In this document: piece by piece, positions 13,739-22,606 of the stretch
Position numbering within the stretch: the stretch's first letter is position 1
Layout of the letters: every line of letters begins with the position of its first letter
Source: DSOI01 sp041394885
Lineage (GTDB): Bacteria > Acidobacteriota > Terriglobia > Bryobacterales > Bryobacteraceae
Reading direction: 5' to 3'
DNA length: 64,000 nt
Assembly (NCBI GenBank): GCA_041394885.1
Contig: JAWKHI010000014.1
Span: forward strand, 1 to 64,000
The notes under the pieces: generated by a model
What the model was told of the DNA's origin: nothing
Database searches by the model: none
What the model saw: the letters and a program-made list of their open reading frames with translations, nothing else
Translations under genes and position numbers: made by a program

Positions 13739-14791
13739 TCAGTCGGCGGCGACGGGCGCCTTCGCGTCATGGAATTGGCGGTAGTGGGCGGCCAGGAGAT
13801 CGAGCCCGAAATCGCCCTGGAAGTCGCGCCAGACGGAGTGGATGTGATTGGCGTTGTTCTGGGTGTTGTCGTACTCGGCGAGGAAGGTGGGACCCTGGAC
13901 GCGGTAGTAGTGGGGCTGGCCGCGGTCCGGACCGCCGAGCCAGGCGAAGTGGATCTTGTCGATGCCAGCTTTGCGGATGGCGTCCATGCGGGCGGCGCCG
14001 ATGTCGGCGGGCATGTCGCTGACGTACTCTTCGATCAATGCCATGAGGATGGCCGCTTGCGCCTTGGTGAGCTTCGTGTTGGCGATGCCCTTGGGGTCAA
14101 TGGGGTCGGCTTTGAGTTTGTTGGAGGAGAGGATGTCCTTGGGGGCCGTGGGATCGAGCAGGGCGGCGGTTTTCTGTTTGGCGTCGAGGGAATGGAGGAG
14201 GTCCCGTGCGAGGTCCTCTTCACGGGCGAGGGCACGGAATCCTTTGCGGGGTCCGTCTTTGAGTTCGGCGGGATTGGCCCCGAAGAAAGCCGGTGTGGAG
14301 GCGGTGGCCTCTCCCTTGATGACGGTGTAGTTGAGGGCGACGTGATGGCCTTCGAATCGCCAGCCCCAGGTATTGGTTGGGGAGGGCTCACCGAAGATGC
14401 TGAAGAAGTATCCGGCGGCGTCGCGGCGGCCGGGGGCGGCGTTTTCCATGACGTGGAGGACGGGTTCGAGGCTGAGGATGCCGGCGACCTTGGCGTAGCC
14501 GGCCTGGCTGAGTCCGGCGCTGAGGAGCGCTTCGGCGAGGGCGCGCTGCCCGGCGTCCATTTCGCGGAGCGGAAGGCCTTTGCGTTCGCGCGGGACGAAG
14601 TGCCAGTTGAGGCGTTCCTTGTCGTCGAGGGCGAAGGTGGCTTTGGCCCTTTGTTCGGGCGAGAGCATGGCGAGGAAGTTGTTGGCGGCGGCGGCCATGA
14701 CGGTGGAGGACTTGGTGCGGTGATAGGCGGCGGTGAGGGCGGCGGCGGCGAGGAGGATGAGGAGGGTCCGGGTGGCGGTGCGGGTCATCAT
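13739..14791 (-). CDS. DUF3500 secreted protein
   Basis: A 350-residue protein with an N-terminal signal sequence (MMTRTATRTLLILLAAAALT) and the DUF3500 fold: LSPEQRAKATFALDDKERLNWHFVPRERKG in two blocks, GWRFEGHHVALNYTV and YRVQGPTFLAEYDNTQ. DUF3500 proteins are exported proteins of unknown function, common in Acidobacteria and Planctomycetes. The HxxxNYT and YDNTQNNANH-like segments are conserved and His-rich, suggesting metal binding, but this is speculation. Its 3' terminal 39 bases are duplicated at the end of the cas3 fragment at 11498. It precedes cas6 on the same strand by 41 bases. Confidence 0.85.
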   Translation of the reverse strand: MMTRTATRTLLILLAAAALTAAYHRTKSSTVMAAAANNFLAMLSPEQRAKATFALDDKERLNWHFVPRERKGLPLREMDAGQRALAEALLSAGLSQAGYAKVAGILSLEPVLHVMENAAPGRRDAAGYFFSIFGEPSPTNTWGWRFEGHHVALNYTVIKGEATASTPAFFGANPAELKDGPRKGFRALAREEDLARDLLHSLDAKQKTAALLDPTAPKDILSSNKLKADPIDPKGIANTKLTKAQAAILMALIEEYVSDMPADIGAARMDAIRKAGIDKIHFAWLGGPDRGQPHYYRVQGPTFLAEYDNTQNNANHIHSVWRDFQGDFGLDLLAAHYRQFHDAKAPVAAD

Positions 14792-14866
14792 TGTGGATGT
14801 TCCTTTCGGGGGCTAGTATATCAGCGGGGGGCGCGGTGGGTTTGGCGGGAGAGATAATGATGGTAT

Positions 14867-15523
14867 ATGGCTAGTATTGGACGCTTTGCCCGCGCGGGGC
14901 TGCTTATCGGGCTATTGCCGGGGTCTGGTGGGCTATTGGCGGAGCAGGCGTCCGGCGAATGGATTTCGCTGTTCGATGGCAAGACGCTGCGGAACTGGAA
15001 AGAGACTCCGTTCAGCGGGGGGGGCGCGGTGGCGGTGAAGGACGGGGCGGTGGTGTTGGGGCGGGGGCAGATGACGGGGATCACGTGGACGGGAGAGTTT
15101 CCGCGGAGCGGGTACGAGATACGCTTCGAGGCGGCGCGGCTGGAGGGGAAAGACTTCTTCGCGGGGTTGACGTTTCCGGTGAAGGAGACGTTTTGCACGT
15201 GGATCAACGGCGGGTGGGACGGGACGGTGGTGGGGTTATCGAACCTGGATGGCTACGACGCGTCGGAGAACGACACGTCGACGGTGCGGGAGTTCGCGCC
15301 GGGGCAATGGTACTCGTTCCGGCTGATGGTGACGGAGAACCGGATCCGGGCCTGGATCGACGGCGTGGCGGTGATCGACGCGGATCTGACGGGGCGGCAG
15401 GTGGGATTGCGTTTCGATGAGACGGATCTGAGCGCGCCGCTTGGATTCGCGTCCTACGCGACGGTGGGCGGGGTGCGGCGAGTGGAGTACCGGCGGTTGC
15501 CGATGGCGGAAGCAAACCGGTAA
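14867..15523 (+). CDS. DUF1080 (3-keto-disaccharide hydrolase family) secreted protein
   Basis: A 218-residue protein with a hydrophobic leader (GLLIGLLPGSGG). EWISLFDGKTLRNW is the signature opening of DUF1080, followed by YEIRFEAARLEGKDFF, VGLSNLDGYDASEND and FAPGQWYSFRLMV. The fold is a concanavalin-like jelly roll; some members hydrolyse 3-keto-glycosides in the periplasm. It is followed 45 bases later by a Tat-exported Gfo/Idh oxidoreductase, a frequent pairing in these bacteria in which the oxidoreductase makes 3-keto sugars. That pathway link is inferred from context. Confidence 0.88.
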   Translation: MASIGRFARAGLLIGLLPGSGGLLAEQASGEWISLFDGKTLRNWKETPFSGGGAVAVKDGAVVLGRGQMTGITWTGEFPRSGYEIRFEAARLEGKDFFAGLTFPVKETFCTWINGGWDGTVVGLSNLDGYDASENDTSTVREFAPGQWYSFRLMVTENRIRAWIDGVAVIDADLTGRQVGLRFDETDLSAPLGFASYATVGGVRRVEYRRLPMAEANR

Positions 15524-15568
15524 GATAATCGCAGCCCAAGTGGGGTTCGTGCGAGGCAAAGGAGACCT

Positions 15569-16864
15569 ATGAATCGACGTTATTTTCTAATGGGATCGGC
15601 GGCGGCCACGGCGGCGCAGTCGACATGGGCGCAGAGCCCCAGTGACAAGGTGCGAGTGGCGGTGGTGGGTTGCGGAGGCCGCGGCAACAGCCACATGGGC
15701 GCGTGGACGACGCTGCCGAACGTGGAACTGGCGGCGTTGGTGGATGTGGACGATTCGCATTCGGAGCGATATATCGGCACGCTGCAGCGGCGCGGGAAGA
15801 ATCCGGTGCCGACGTTCCGGGACATACGGAAGGTCTTAGAGGATAAGAATATCGACGCGGTATCGCTCGCGACGCCGAACCACTGGCATACGCTGCAGAC
15901 GATATGGGCGTGTCAGGCGGGCAAGGACGTCTATGTCGAGAAGCCGTGCTCGCACAACGTATTCGAATCGCGGCAGATTGTGGCGGCGGCGCGGAAGTAC
16001 AACCGGATGGTGCAGATGGGAAGCCAGAGCCGATCGTCACCGGCGCTGCAGGAGGCGGTGCAGAAGCTGCGGTCCGGCGAGTTCGGGGAAGTGTACATGT
16101 CTCGCGGGCTGTGCTTCAAGAGCCGGAACACGATTGGGAAGACGCCGCCGGAGCCGGTGCCGCCGGGTGTGGATTACGACATGTGGACGGGTCCGGCGGA
16201 AGTGCATCCGTTCACGAAGAACCGTTTCCATTACAACTGGCACTGGTTCTGGAATACGGGGAACGGGGATTTGGGGAACCAGGGCATCCACGAGGTGGAT
16301 ATCGCGCGGTGGGGGTTGGGTGTGACGCATCCGACGAAGGTGAGCGCGATCGGCGGCAAGTTCATGTTCGACGACGACCAGGAGACGCCGAATACGTTGA
16401 CGTGCGCCTATAACTTCGAGGTGGGCGGCAAGAGCAAGATGATGACGTTCGAGGTGCGGCACTGGTTCAGCAACCACGAAGGGGGCATCAACGCGGATCG
16501 TCCGGGGAACACGATCGGCAACACTTTCTATGGGGCCGATGGGTATCTGGTGATCCAGAATTACAACAAGTACTGGAGCTTCATGGGCAAGGAAGGGAAG
16601 CCGGGTCCGGGGCGGACCGAGGGCGACAATCACTTTGAGAACTTCGTGTCGGCGGTGCGGAGCCGGAAGCGGGAGACGTTGAACGCGGAGATCGAGGAAG
16701 GGGCGATTTCCTGCGTGCTGGTGCATCTGGCGAACATTTCGTACCGTTTGGGGCGTACGCTCAACTGGGATGAGAAGACGTGGACGGTGAAGGGCGATGC
16801 GGAAGCGAACAAGATGCTGACGCGTGCGTACCGGGCGCCTTATATCGTTCCGGCACGCGTTTGA
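15569..16864 (+). CDS. Tat-exported Gfo/Idh/MocA family oxidoreductase
   Basis: A 431-residue NAD(P)-dependent sugar or inositol dehydrogenase-like enzyme. The N-terminus MNRRYFLMGSAAATAAQ is a twin-arginine signal. The Rossmann motif VAVVGCGGRGNSH follows at ~residue 30, then ATPNHWHTLQT, KDVYVEKPCSHN (EKP catalytic Lys) and GNQGIHEVDIARWGLG (conserved His). Length fits the family. It probably oxidises a sugar in the periplasm and works with the upstream DUF1080 protein. A hairpin terminator follows 20 bases after the stop. Confidence 0.92.
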   Translation: MNRRYFLMGSAAATAAQSTWAQSPSDKVRVAVVGCGGRGNSHMGAWTTLPNVELAALVDVDDSHSERYIGTLQRRGKNPVPTFRDIRKVLEDKNIDAVSLATPNHWHTLQTIWACQAGKDVYVEKPCSHNVFESRQIVAAARKYNRMVQMGSQSRSSPALQEAVQKLRSGEFGEVYMSRGLCFKSRNTIGKTPPEPVPPGVDYDMWTGPAEVHPFTKNRFHYNWHWFWNTGNGDLGNQGIHEVDIARWGLGVTHPTKVSAIGGKFMFDDDQETPNTLTCAYNFEVGGKSKMMTFEVRHWFSNHEGGINADRPGNTIGNTFYGADGYLVIQNYNKYWSFMGKEGKPGPGRTEGDNHFENFVSAVRSRKRETLNAEIEEGAISCVLVHLANISYRLGRTLNWDEKTWTVKGDAEANKMLTRAYRAPYIVPARV

Positions 16865-16883
16865 CGGGCTGGTTTCGCGGTTG

Positions 16884-16938
16884 ACGGGCCTTGCGGAGCG
16901 ATCGAGCGGGATCGGCTTCGTGAGGCCCGTTTTGTTTT
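16884..16938 (+). terminator. Rho-independent terminator after the Gfo/Idh gene
   Basis: ACGGGCCT (16884-16891) pairs with AGGCCCGT (16923-16930), and the right arm runs straight into a T-rich tail (ttttgttttt). A long loop separates the arms. Confidence 0.65.
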
Positions 16939-16985
16939 TGGGCGGCGGGGTTGGCGAGGGGAGGACCTGATCGGGGGTTGCTAGT

Positions 16986-18536
16986 CTAGAGTTTTTCGGC
17001 GATGGACTTTGCCTGGAGGAACTGGAGGAGATAGTCCGGGCCGCCGGCTTTGGAGTCCGTACCGGACATGTTGAAGCCGCCGAAGGGGTGGGCGCCGACC
17101 ATGGCTCCGGTGCATTTGCGATTGAGGTAGAGGTTACCGACGAAGAAGGACGAGGCGGCGAGATCGAGGTGTTGGCGGGAGGTGGAGTAGACGGCGCCGG
17201 TGAGTCCGTAGTCGGAATCGTTGGCGAGGGCGAGGGCATGCTCGAAGTCCCGTGCGCGGGAGACGGCGAGGACGGGACCGAAGATTTCTTCGCGGAACAG
17301 GATGCTGGAGGGCGGGACATCGGCAAAGATGGCGGGTGGGACGTAGAAGCCGCGATCGGGAACGGCGGCGCCGGTTGGGGTGATGAGTTTGGCGTCGGCT
17401 TTGCCTTTTTCGATGTAGCCGAGGATGGTGCGGCGGGCACGGTCACTGATGACGGGTCCGAGGGCGTGGGCGGGATCTTCGGCGGGACCGATGGAGAGGG
17501 CGCCGGCGCGGACGGCGAGCATATCGAGGAAGCGATCGTAGACGGCGTCGTGCACGATGGCGCGGGAGCAGGCGGAGCATTTCTGCCCTTGATAGCCGAA
17601 GGCGGAAGCGACGACGCCGGCGGCGGCCTGGTCGAGTTCGGCGGAGTCGTCGACGATAATGGCGTCCTTGCCTCCCATTTCGGCGATGACGCGTTTGATC
17701 CAGATCTGGCCGGGTTGGGTGCGCGCGGCGAGTACGTTGATGTGGAGGCCGACTTCGCGGGAGCCGGTGAAGGAAATGAACCGGGTGCGGGGATGGGCGA
17801 CGAGGGTGTCGCCGATGGCGGCGCCTCCGCCGGTGATGAACTGGATGGCGGGGGCAGGGAAGCCGGCTTCGAGGAGGAGGTCGACGAAGAGGGCGCCGAC
17901 GGTGGGGGTTTCGCTGGAGGGTTTGACGATGACGGTGTTGCCGGCGACGAGCGCGGCGACGGTCATGCCGCAGAGGATGGCGAGGGGGAAGTTCCAGGGG
18001 GCGACGATGACGCCGGCGCCGAGTGGGAGGTAGCGGAGGCGGCCGAACTCGCCGGGCATCTGGACGAGCGGGGGCGGGGACTCGAAGCGGAGCATCTCGC
18101 GGGCGTAGTACTCGCAGAAGTCGATGGCTTCCGAGGTCTCGGCTTCGGCTTCGATCCAGCTTTTGCCGGCTTCGAGGACGAGCCAGGCGTTGAATTCGTG
18201 CTTACGGCGTTTGAGCAGGGTGGAGGCGGCGAGGAGGTGGCGGACGCGTTCGAGCGAGGGGGTGCGGGACCAATCGGGGAAGGCGCGGGCGGCGGCATCG
18301 ACGGCGGCGGCGGCCTGGGCTGGAGTGGCCTTGGGGTGGGAGCCGATGACCTGTTCCGGATTGGAGGGGTTGATGGAGCTGAATCGCTCGGCCGCGGTTT
18401 CGGGGCGGCCGGCGATTCGTAGTGGATATTCGAGACCGAGCCGCCGGCGGACGGCGTCGAGGGCGCAGGCCATGGAGGAGCGCTGCTGGTCGACGGAGAA
18501 GTCGGCGTAGGGCTCGTTCTCGAACGGGAGGATCAC
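16986..18536 (-). CDS. pruA: Delta-1-pyrroline-5-carboxylate (L-glutamate semialdehyde) dehydrogenase
   Basis: A 516-residue aldehyde dehydrogenase that oxidises glutamate-gamma-semialdehyde to glutamate with NAD in proline breakdown. It shows VIVAPWNFPLAIL (cofactor site), FISFTGSREVG, AEMGGKDAIIVD (general-base Glu), GYQGQKCSACSRA (catalytic Cys) and EEIFGPVL. The opening FENEPYADFSVDQQR is typical of RocA/PruA proteins. I chose the GTG at 18536 because conserved sequence begins at VILPFENEP; an upstream in-frame start at 18623 would overlap the preceding gene heavily. No proline dehydrogenase gene is in the window. Confidence 0.92.
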   Translation of the reverse strand: MILPFENEPYADFSVDQQRSSMACALDAVRRRLGLEYPLRIAGRPETAAERFSSINPSNPEQVIGSHPKATPAQAAAAVDAAARAFPDWSRTPSLERVRHLLAASTLLKRRKHEFNAWLVLEAGKSWIEAEAETSEAIDFCEYYAREMLRFESPPPLVQMPGEFGRLRYLPLGAGVIVAPWNFPLAILCGMTVAALVAGNTVIVKPSSETPTVGALFVDLLLEAGFPAPAIQFITGGGAAIGDTLVAHPRTRFISFTGSREVGLHINVLAARTQPGQIWIKRVIAEMGGKDAIIVDDSAELDQAAAGVVASAFGYQGQKCSACSRAIVHDAVYDRFLDMLAVRAGALSIGPAEDPAHALGPVISDRARRTILGYIEKGKADAKLITPTGAAVPDRGFYVPPAIFADVPPSSILFREEIFGPVLAVSRARDFEHALALANDSDYGLTGAVYSTSRQHLDLAASSFFVGNLYLNRKCTGAMVGAHPFGGFNMSGTDSKAGGPDYLLQFLQAKSIAEKL

Positions 18537-18540
18537 GGCG

Positions 18541-18804
18541 TCAGCTTTGCACCATCCGTTTGCCGCGTTCGAAGACTTCGGCGGCTTCGTCGGCGATGCG
18601 GCGGCCTTTGTCGTAGAGGTCACGGCTACGGTCGGCGAGATCGCGGCCGGTCTCGCCGATGCGGTCTTTGCCTTTGTTGGCCTGGTCTTTGATCAGGCGG
18701 CGGGTTTCCTCGCCTGTTTGCGGGGCAAACAGAAGAGCGACCGTGGCTCCGATGGCGGCTCCGGCGAGGAACCAGATTACCTTGGAATCGTTATTGTCCT
18801 GCAT
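18541..18804 (-). CDS. YtxH-like small membrane protein
   Basis: An 87-residue protein: a short polar start (MQDNNDSK), one membrane helix (VIWFLAGAAIGATVALLFAP), then QTGEETRRLI and an amphipathic charged tail with repeated RDLYDK/GRRIADEA segments. This is the YtxH/gas-vesicle-like pattern (helix, APxxGxxTR, charged coil), linked to envelope stress in some bacteria but with no defined function. It ends 4 bases before the start of the P5C dehydrogenase gene, so the two are probably co-transcribed. Confidence 0.8.
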   Translation of the reverse strand: MQDNNDSKVIWFLAGAAIGATVALLFAPQTGEETRRLIKDQANKGKDRIGETGRDLADRSRDLYDKGRRIADEAAEVFERGKRMVQS

Positions 18805-18888
18805 GAGTAGGGACTCCTTCCTTTACTGCATTTTACGCCTCCCTTCATCTTACGCCTTTGCGCCGGGGGCGTAGGGCGGCGGCGGACG

Positions 18889-20127
18889 TTATCGCACCAG
18901 GAACGGCCATTCGCCGATGATCCGGTAGCCGAACTTGGCGGCGGCGTAGAACACCCCGCCTCCGAACAGGGCGAGGATGACGGTGAAGATCAGGATGGCG
19001 AAGGGCAAGGGGAATCGCCGTCCTTCGCGGCTGAGCCAGAGCAGGTAGGCGGCGAAAACGCCGCTGAAATAGAGGAACACCATGGGGACGGAGACCAACA
19101 TGAGGTTGATGACGTCCGGGGTGGGCGTGACGACGGCGGCGACGACGACGATCAAGAGGATGGCGTAGCGCGAGTTCCGGATGAGGAAATGGGGCGTGAC
19201 GAGCCGGAGCAGGGCGAGGAAGAAGATGAGGATGGGGAGCTCGAAGACGAGACCCATGCCGAGGGTGACGTTGACGAACAGGTCAAAGTACTGGGTGATG
19301 GAGATGAGCGCGTCGAGGTCCTGGCCGTAGGCGATGCCGAGGAGGAAGGTAAGGCCGAAGCGGAAGGCGACGAAGTAGGCGAAGAGTCCGCCGAGCACGA
19401 ACAGGCCGGCGGAGGAGATGACGAAGGGGGCGGCCCATCGGCGTTCGCGCTTGTAGAGTCCGGGCGCGATAAAAGACCAGACCTGGTAGAGGAGCCAGGG
19501 CGAAGACAGGAAGATGGCGCAAAGGATGGGGAGTTTGACCCAGACGATGGAAAAAGCTTCGGTGGGGCTATTGACGACGAGTTTGGCGTGGGCGAACCCG
19601 GCTTCCTCGAGGGCGCGGCGCGCGGGCGCCTGGACAAGCTGCCACAGTTCGCTGGTGAAGTAGATGGCTGCGACGAAGGCGACGCCGATGCCCATGAGGG
19701 CGGCGATGAGGCGGGCGCGCAGTTCTTCGAGGTGCTCGAGGAAAGACATGCGGAGCATGCCGTCCTCGTCGGGGTCGGATTCCTCTTCGTCATCGGCGGC
19801 GGGCGGTGTGACCGGCGGTGGTGGCGGGGCGGGGTCGACGGGTGTGGGCGCGAGTTCGGTGGAAGGGGGGGCGTCGCCGGGCTGCTCGTAGCCGTAGTCG
19901 TCGTAGTAGGAGTAGGAATCGGTGGCGTCGTTTACCTGCGCGTCCGGGGATGGGGCATCGGGCGCGGCGTAGTCGTCCCTTTTGGCGCCGGGTGCTTCTG
20001 TTGTGGATTCTCCGGCGGCGGGTCCGGCGGCTTGCTCGGCGGGGGTAGTTTCGTTTTCGGGTGCGGTCGCGCCGGTGGAGGGCGCGGCTTGATCGGCCGG
20101 GTCCTGTTTGTGTTTATCGGAATCCAT
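18889..20127 (-). CDS. tatC: Sec-independent translocase subunit TatC with long acidic N-terminal extension
   Basis: A 412-residue TatC, the receptor core of the twin-arginine export system. The conserved domain begins at ~residue 125 with MSFLEHLEELRARLI and includes PTEAFSIVWVKLP, FIAPGLYKRERRWA, GMGLVFELP and VVTPTPDVINLML, with six predicted membrane segments. Ahead of it lies an unusual ~120-residue disordered, Pro/Ala/Glu/Asp-rich extension that contains a Tyr patch, SYSYYDDYGYEQP. Typical TatC is about 250 residues. The gene follows tatA/B by 79 bases on the same strand. Many genes in this window code for Tat-type signals, consistent with heavy use of this pathway. Confidence 0.95.
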   Translation of the reverse strand: MDSDKHKQDPADQAAPSTGATAPENETTPAEQAAGPAAGESTTEAPGAKRDDYAAPDAPSPDAQVNDATDSYSYYDDYGYEQPGDAPPSTELAPTPVDPAPPPPPVTPPAADDEEESDPDEDGMLRMSFLEHLEELRARLIAALMGIGVAFVAAIYFTSELWQLVQAPARRALEEAGFAHAKLVVNSPTEAFSIVWVKLPILCAIFLSSPWLLYQVWSFIAPGLYKRERRWAAPFVISSAGLFVLGGLFAYFVAFRFGLTFLLGIAYGQDLDALISITQYFDLFVNVTLGMGLVFELPILIFFLALLRLVTPHFLIRNSRYAILLIVVVAAVVTPTPDVINLMLVSVPMVFLYFSGVFAAYLLWLSREGRRFPLPFAILIFTVILALFGGGVFYAAAKFGYRIIGEWPFLVR

Positions 20128-20206
20128 ACCTGCTCTTTTGGGGAAGTCCGCCTGTGAGGAACGGGCGCGGCGACCGCGTCAGCGCGCCCGAGACCGAATG
20201 AAACGG

Positions 20207-20722
20207 CTAGCTGCGAACCGCGTCCTTGGCTCCCGCGCCGTTAGCGGCGGAAGCGGCTGGTTCCGGGTGTCCGGCCGCGGGTTCCGCGGGGGCAACGACG
20301 TCTGGAACCGGATCGGTTACAGCCGCCACCGTTTCTTTTGTGGCGGATTGTTCGGCGTCCTCAGTTGCGGAAGCGCCTACAGTGGAGGAATCCGAGTCTG
20401 ACACGACACCCGTTTCGGGGTCCGCGCCGTAGCCGTATTCGTAGCCTGAGTCGTAGTAAGAATTGTTGTAGCTATCGTCGTGAGAGATGGAGCTGTTGAT
20501 CTCACTCTCCAACTTTCGCGTTTCATTCTGCAGCGACTCGTTCTCACGTTCGAGCGCGGACATCTCACGATCCCAAGTGGACTTGAGCTCGCTCGAGGCG
20601 CGCCTGAACTCTGTCATCGCCTTGCCTATGGTCTTGCCCAATTCCGGCAGCTTTTTCGGGCCGAATATGAGCAAGGCAAGGATGAAGATGAAGATCGTTT
20701 CTTGCCAGCCCAGCGGACCCAT
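20207..20722 (-). CDS. tatA: TatA/TatB-family translocase subunit with Tyr-rich acidic tail
   Basis: A 171-residue protein with the TatA/B architecture: one N-terminal membrane helix (IFIFILALLIFGPKKLPELG, with the conserved FGPKKLPELG hinge) and an amphipathic helix (IGKAMTEFRRASSELK). A coiled-coil segment (REMSALERENESLQNETRKL) follows. The C-terminal ~90 residues are disordered and contain SYNNSYYDSGYEYGYG, closely resembling the Tyr patch in the TatC extension, then a Ser/Glu/Ala-rich end. TatA and TatB cannot be separated with certainty from sequence. It is the first gene of a tat operon with tatC. Confidence 0.93.
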   Translation of the reverse strand: MGPLGWQETIFIFILALLIFGPKKLPELGKTIGKAMTEFRRASSELKSTWDREMSALERENESLQNETRKLESEINSSISHDDSYNNSYYDSGYEYGYGADPETGVVSDSDSSTVGASATEDAEQSATKETVAAVTDPVPDVVAPAEPAAGHPEPAASAANGAGAKDAVRS

Positions 20723-20842
20723 TGCGACTCCTTATTCAGAATTGGCGATACAGCACCCTCATGATAGCGCACCCGCCGGGCATTGGCCAAGCAAGAGCGA
20801 AGACGATGGCGTGGCGGCGAAGGGTGTTGTACACTCGTGCCG

Positions 20843-21262
20843 ATGCCGTTGTCCAAATCATTTTTGAGCGCTCTTGTTGTGGCGGTGCTGGCGCTGTGGG
20901 CGTCGCTGGACTTTTTCCAGGCGATGGGGCGGACGATCGGGGATCCGTACAAGGTCACGCAGTTCCTGGCGCGCTACGGGCCGGCGGTGGAGATGCTTCC
21001 GTCCAAGGGCAAGGTGGGGTACCTGTCGGACACGACGTTCGACGACGTGAAGGGTCAGGTGCTGTATTTTTCGGCGCTGTATGCGGTGGCGCCGCACAAG
21101 TTGGTCTACTCGGCGGACGCGGGTCCGGACATGGAGTACGTGCTGGGGAATTTCTCGATCCTGGACTGGCAGAAGAACGTGGATGCAAGGGGGGGAGACC
21201 ATCCTCTCGAGACGTTCAAGAGCTTCGGCAATGGTCTGGTTTTGTTAAGGCGGAAGGACTAG
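20843..21262 (+). CDS. Small membrane-anchored protein beside GT-C-like gene
   Basis: A 139-residue protein. The ATG at 20843 is chosen because MPLSKSFLSALVVAVLALWAS forms a good N-terminal membrane anchor; the open frame before it looks non-coding. The remainder is soluble (FQAMGRTIGDPYKVTQFLARYG, GKVGYLSDT, APHKLVYSADAGPDMEYVLG) and would be periplasmic. It ends 3 bases before the multi-pass membrane protein at 21266, indicating an operon. I do not recognise the family. Context suggests an accessory factor for that membrane protein. Confidence 0.7.
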   Translation: MPLSKSFLSALVVAVLALWASLDFFQAMGRTIGDPYKVTQFLARYGPAVEMLPSKGKVGYLSDTTFDDVKGQVLYFSALYAVAPHKLVYSADAGPDMEYVLGNFSILDWQKNVDARGGDHPLETFKSFGNGLVLLRRKD

Positions 21263-21265
21263 GGA

Positions 21266-22606
21266 ATGGGAATCGGCGCGTTGTTGTTCGCGTTCGCGTT
21301 GGGAATGATTTGGGTGGCCTATGTATTGGGGCCGCGGCACTGGGCCGATTGGGTTCTGACGGCGGGGCTCGGGGTGGCGACCGGGATCGGGGTGACTTCG
21401 TTCAACTATTTCGTGCTGACGTGGATCGGGCTGGGGCGGGCACCGTGGATCGCGGCGGTGGACCTGATGCTGCTGGCTCCGGTGGCGTGGCTGTGGTGGA
21501 AAGGGCGTGAGGGGCGACCGGTTCCGGAGGAGCGCGCGGGGCCGAATCTGATTCTGGCCGCTGTATCGGCTGGAGCGCTGGCGGTAGCGATGGGGGCGGT
21601 GGCTTCGTCGGCGGATCAGCTGCCCTATGGGGAGTGGGATGCGTGGAGCCAGTGGAACCTGCGGGCGCGTTATCTGGCCGGGGATGGGGACCAGTGGCGG
21701 AATGCGGTGTCGCGGGACTTGGTCCGGTCCCATCCGGACTACCCGCTGCTTTTGCCGTCGGCGGTGGCGCGGGCGTGGCGGTTTCAGGGAGAGCACGATC
21801 CGGACGTGCCGAAGTTACTGGGGATCGTGTTTCTGGCGGCCGTGTTTTGCGTCTTGTTCGGGACGCTGGCCAGGGTCAGGAATGCGAACGCGGGGTTGTT
21901 GGGTTTGTGCGTGCTAACGGCAAGCGCGGGATATCTTTCGCAGGGTCCGGCGCAGTACGCAGACATACCGTTGAGTCTGTTCGTGCTGGGCGCGATTGCC
22001 TGCGCGCTATTGGATCAGTACGAGCTAGGGGGGCTTCTGGCGTCGGCGGCGGCGTTTACGAAGAACGAGGGGCTGGTGTTTGCGTTGGCTTATCTGGTGT
22101 TGGTGCGTAAGCTGCCGGCATTGACTGGCGCTGCTCCGGGTCTGGTGACTGTGGCGGCATTCAAGTTATTCCTCGCGCCGCCTTCGGAATTCGCGGGCGG
22201 GGCCATTCATGGTGAGAATCTGCTGCCGTCATTGTGGGCGATGGGGCAGCAGTTGTACGGTTACGGACTGGGCATCGGGCACCCGGTGCTGCTGCTGGCG
22301 GTGCTGGGCTTCGGCCTGGGGATCGCGCGTACGGCGCAGCCGATGTGGAGCCGGTGCATGGGGATCCTGGCGATCCAGTTTCTCGGCTACCTGGCGGCTT
22401 ATGTGGTTACGCCGAACGATTTGACTTTCATGTTGGCGTCGACGGCGCGGGTGATCGGGCAGATCTGGCCGGCGTTGATCCTGTTGCTTATCGCGCGGCT
22501 GAACTCGCCGGTCTTTGCGAGCCCAGAGTCAGCAGCGCGAGAACATACAAAAGACCACCCAGCAGAAGAGTCGCACGCAGGCCGAGGTAAAGCGCGAAAA
22601 AGATAG
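21266..22606 (+). CDS. Multi-pass membrane protein, GT-C glycosyltransferase-like
   Basis: A 446-residue protein with about ten hydrophobic segments. Motifs GEWDAWSQWNLRARYL, SHPDYPLLLPS, AQYADIPLSLFVLG and TKNEGLVFALAYL match GT-C type membrane glycosyltransferase-like proteins that use polyprenyl-phosphate sugars; the acidic residue in the first loop (EWDAW) would be catalytic. The substrate is unknown. The C-terminal ~40 residues are hydrophilic and basic. The last 119 bases overlap the convergent spermidine-synthase-like gene. It is coupled to the small membrane-anchored protein upstream (3-base gap). Confidence 0.75.
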   Translation: MGIGALLFAFALGMIWVAYVLGPRHWADWVLTAGLGVATGIGVTSFNYFVLTWIGLGRAPWIAAVDLMLLAPVAWLWWKGREGRPVPEERAGPNLILAAVSAGALAVAMGAVASSADQLPYGEWDAWSQWNLRARYLAGDGDQWRNAVSRDLVRSHPDYPLLLPSAVARAWRFQGEHDPDVPKLLGIVFLAAVFCVLFGTLARVRNANAGLLGLCVLTASAGYLSQGPAQYADIPLSLFVLGAIACALLDQYELGGLLASAAAFTKNEGLVFALAYLVLVRKLPALTGAAPGLVTVAAFKLFLAPPSEFAGGAIHGENLLPSLWAMGQQLYGYGLGIGHPVLLLAVLGFGLGIARTAQPMWSRCMGILAIQFLGYLAAYVVTPNDLTFMLASTARVIGQIWPALILLLIARLNSPVFASPESAAREHTKDHPAEESHAGRGKARKR

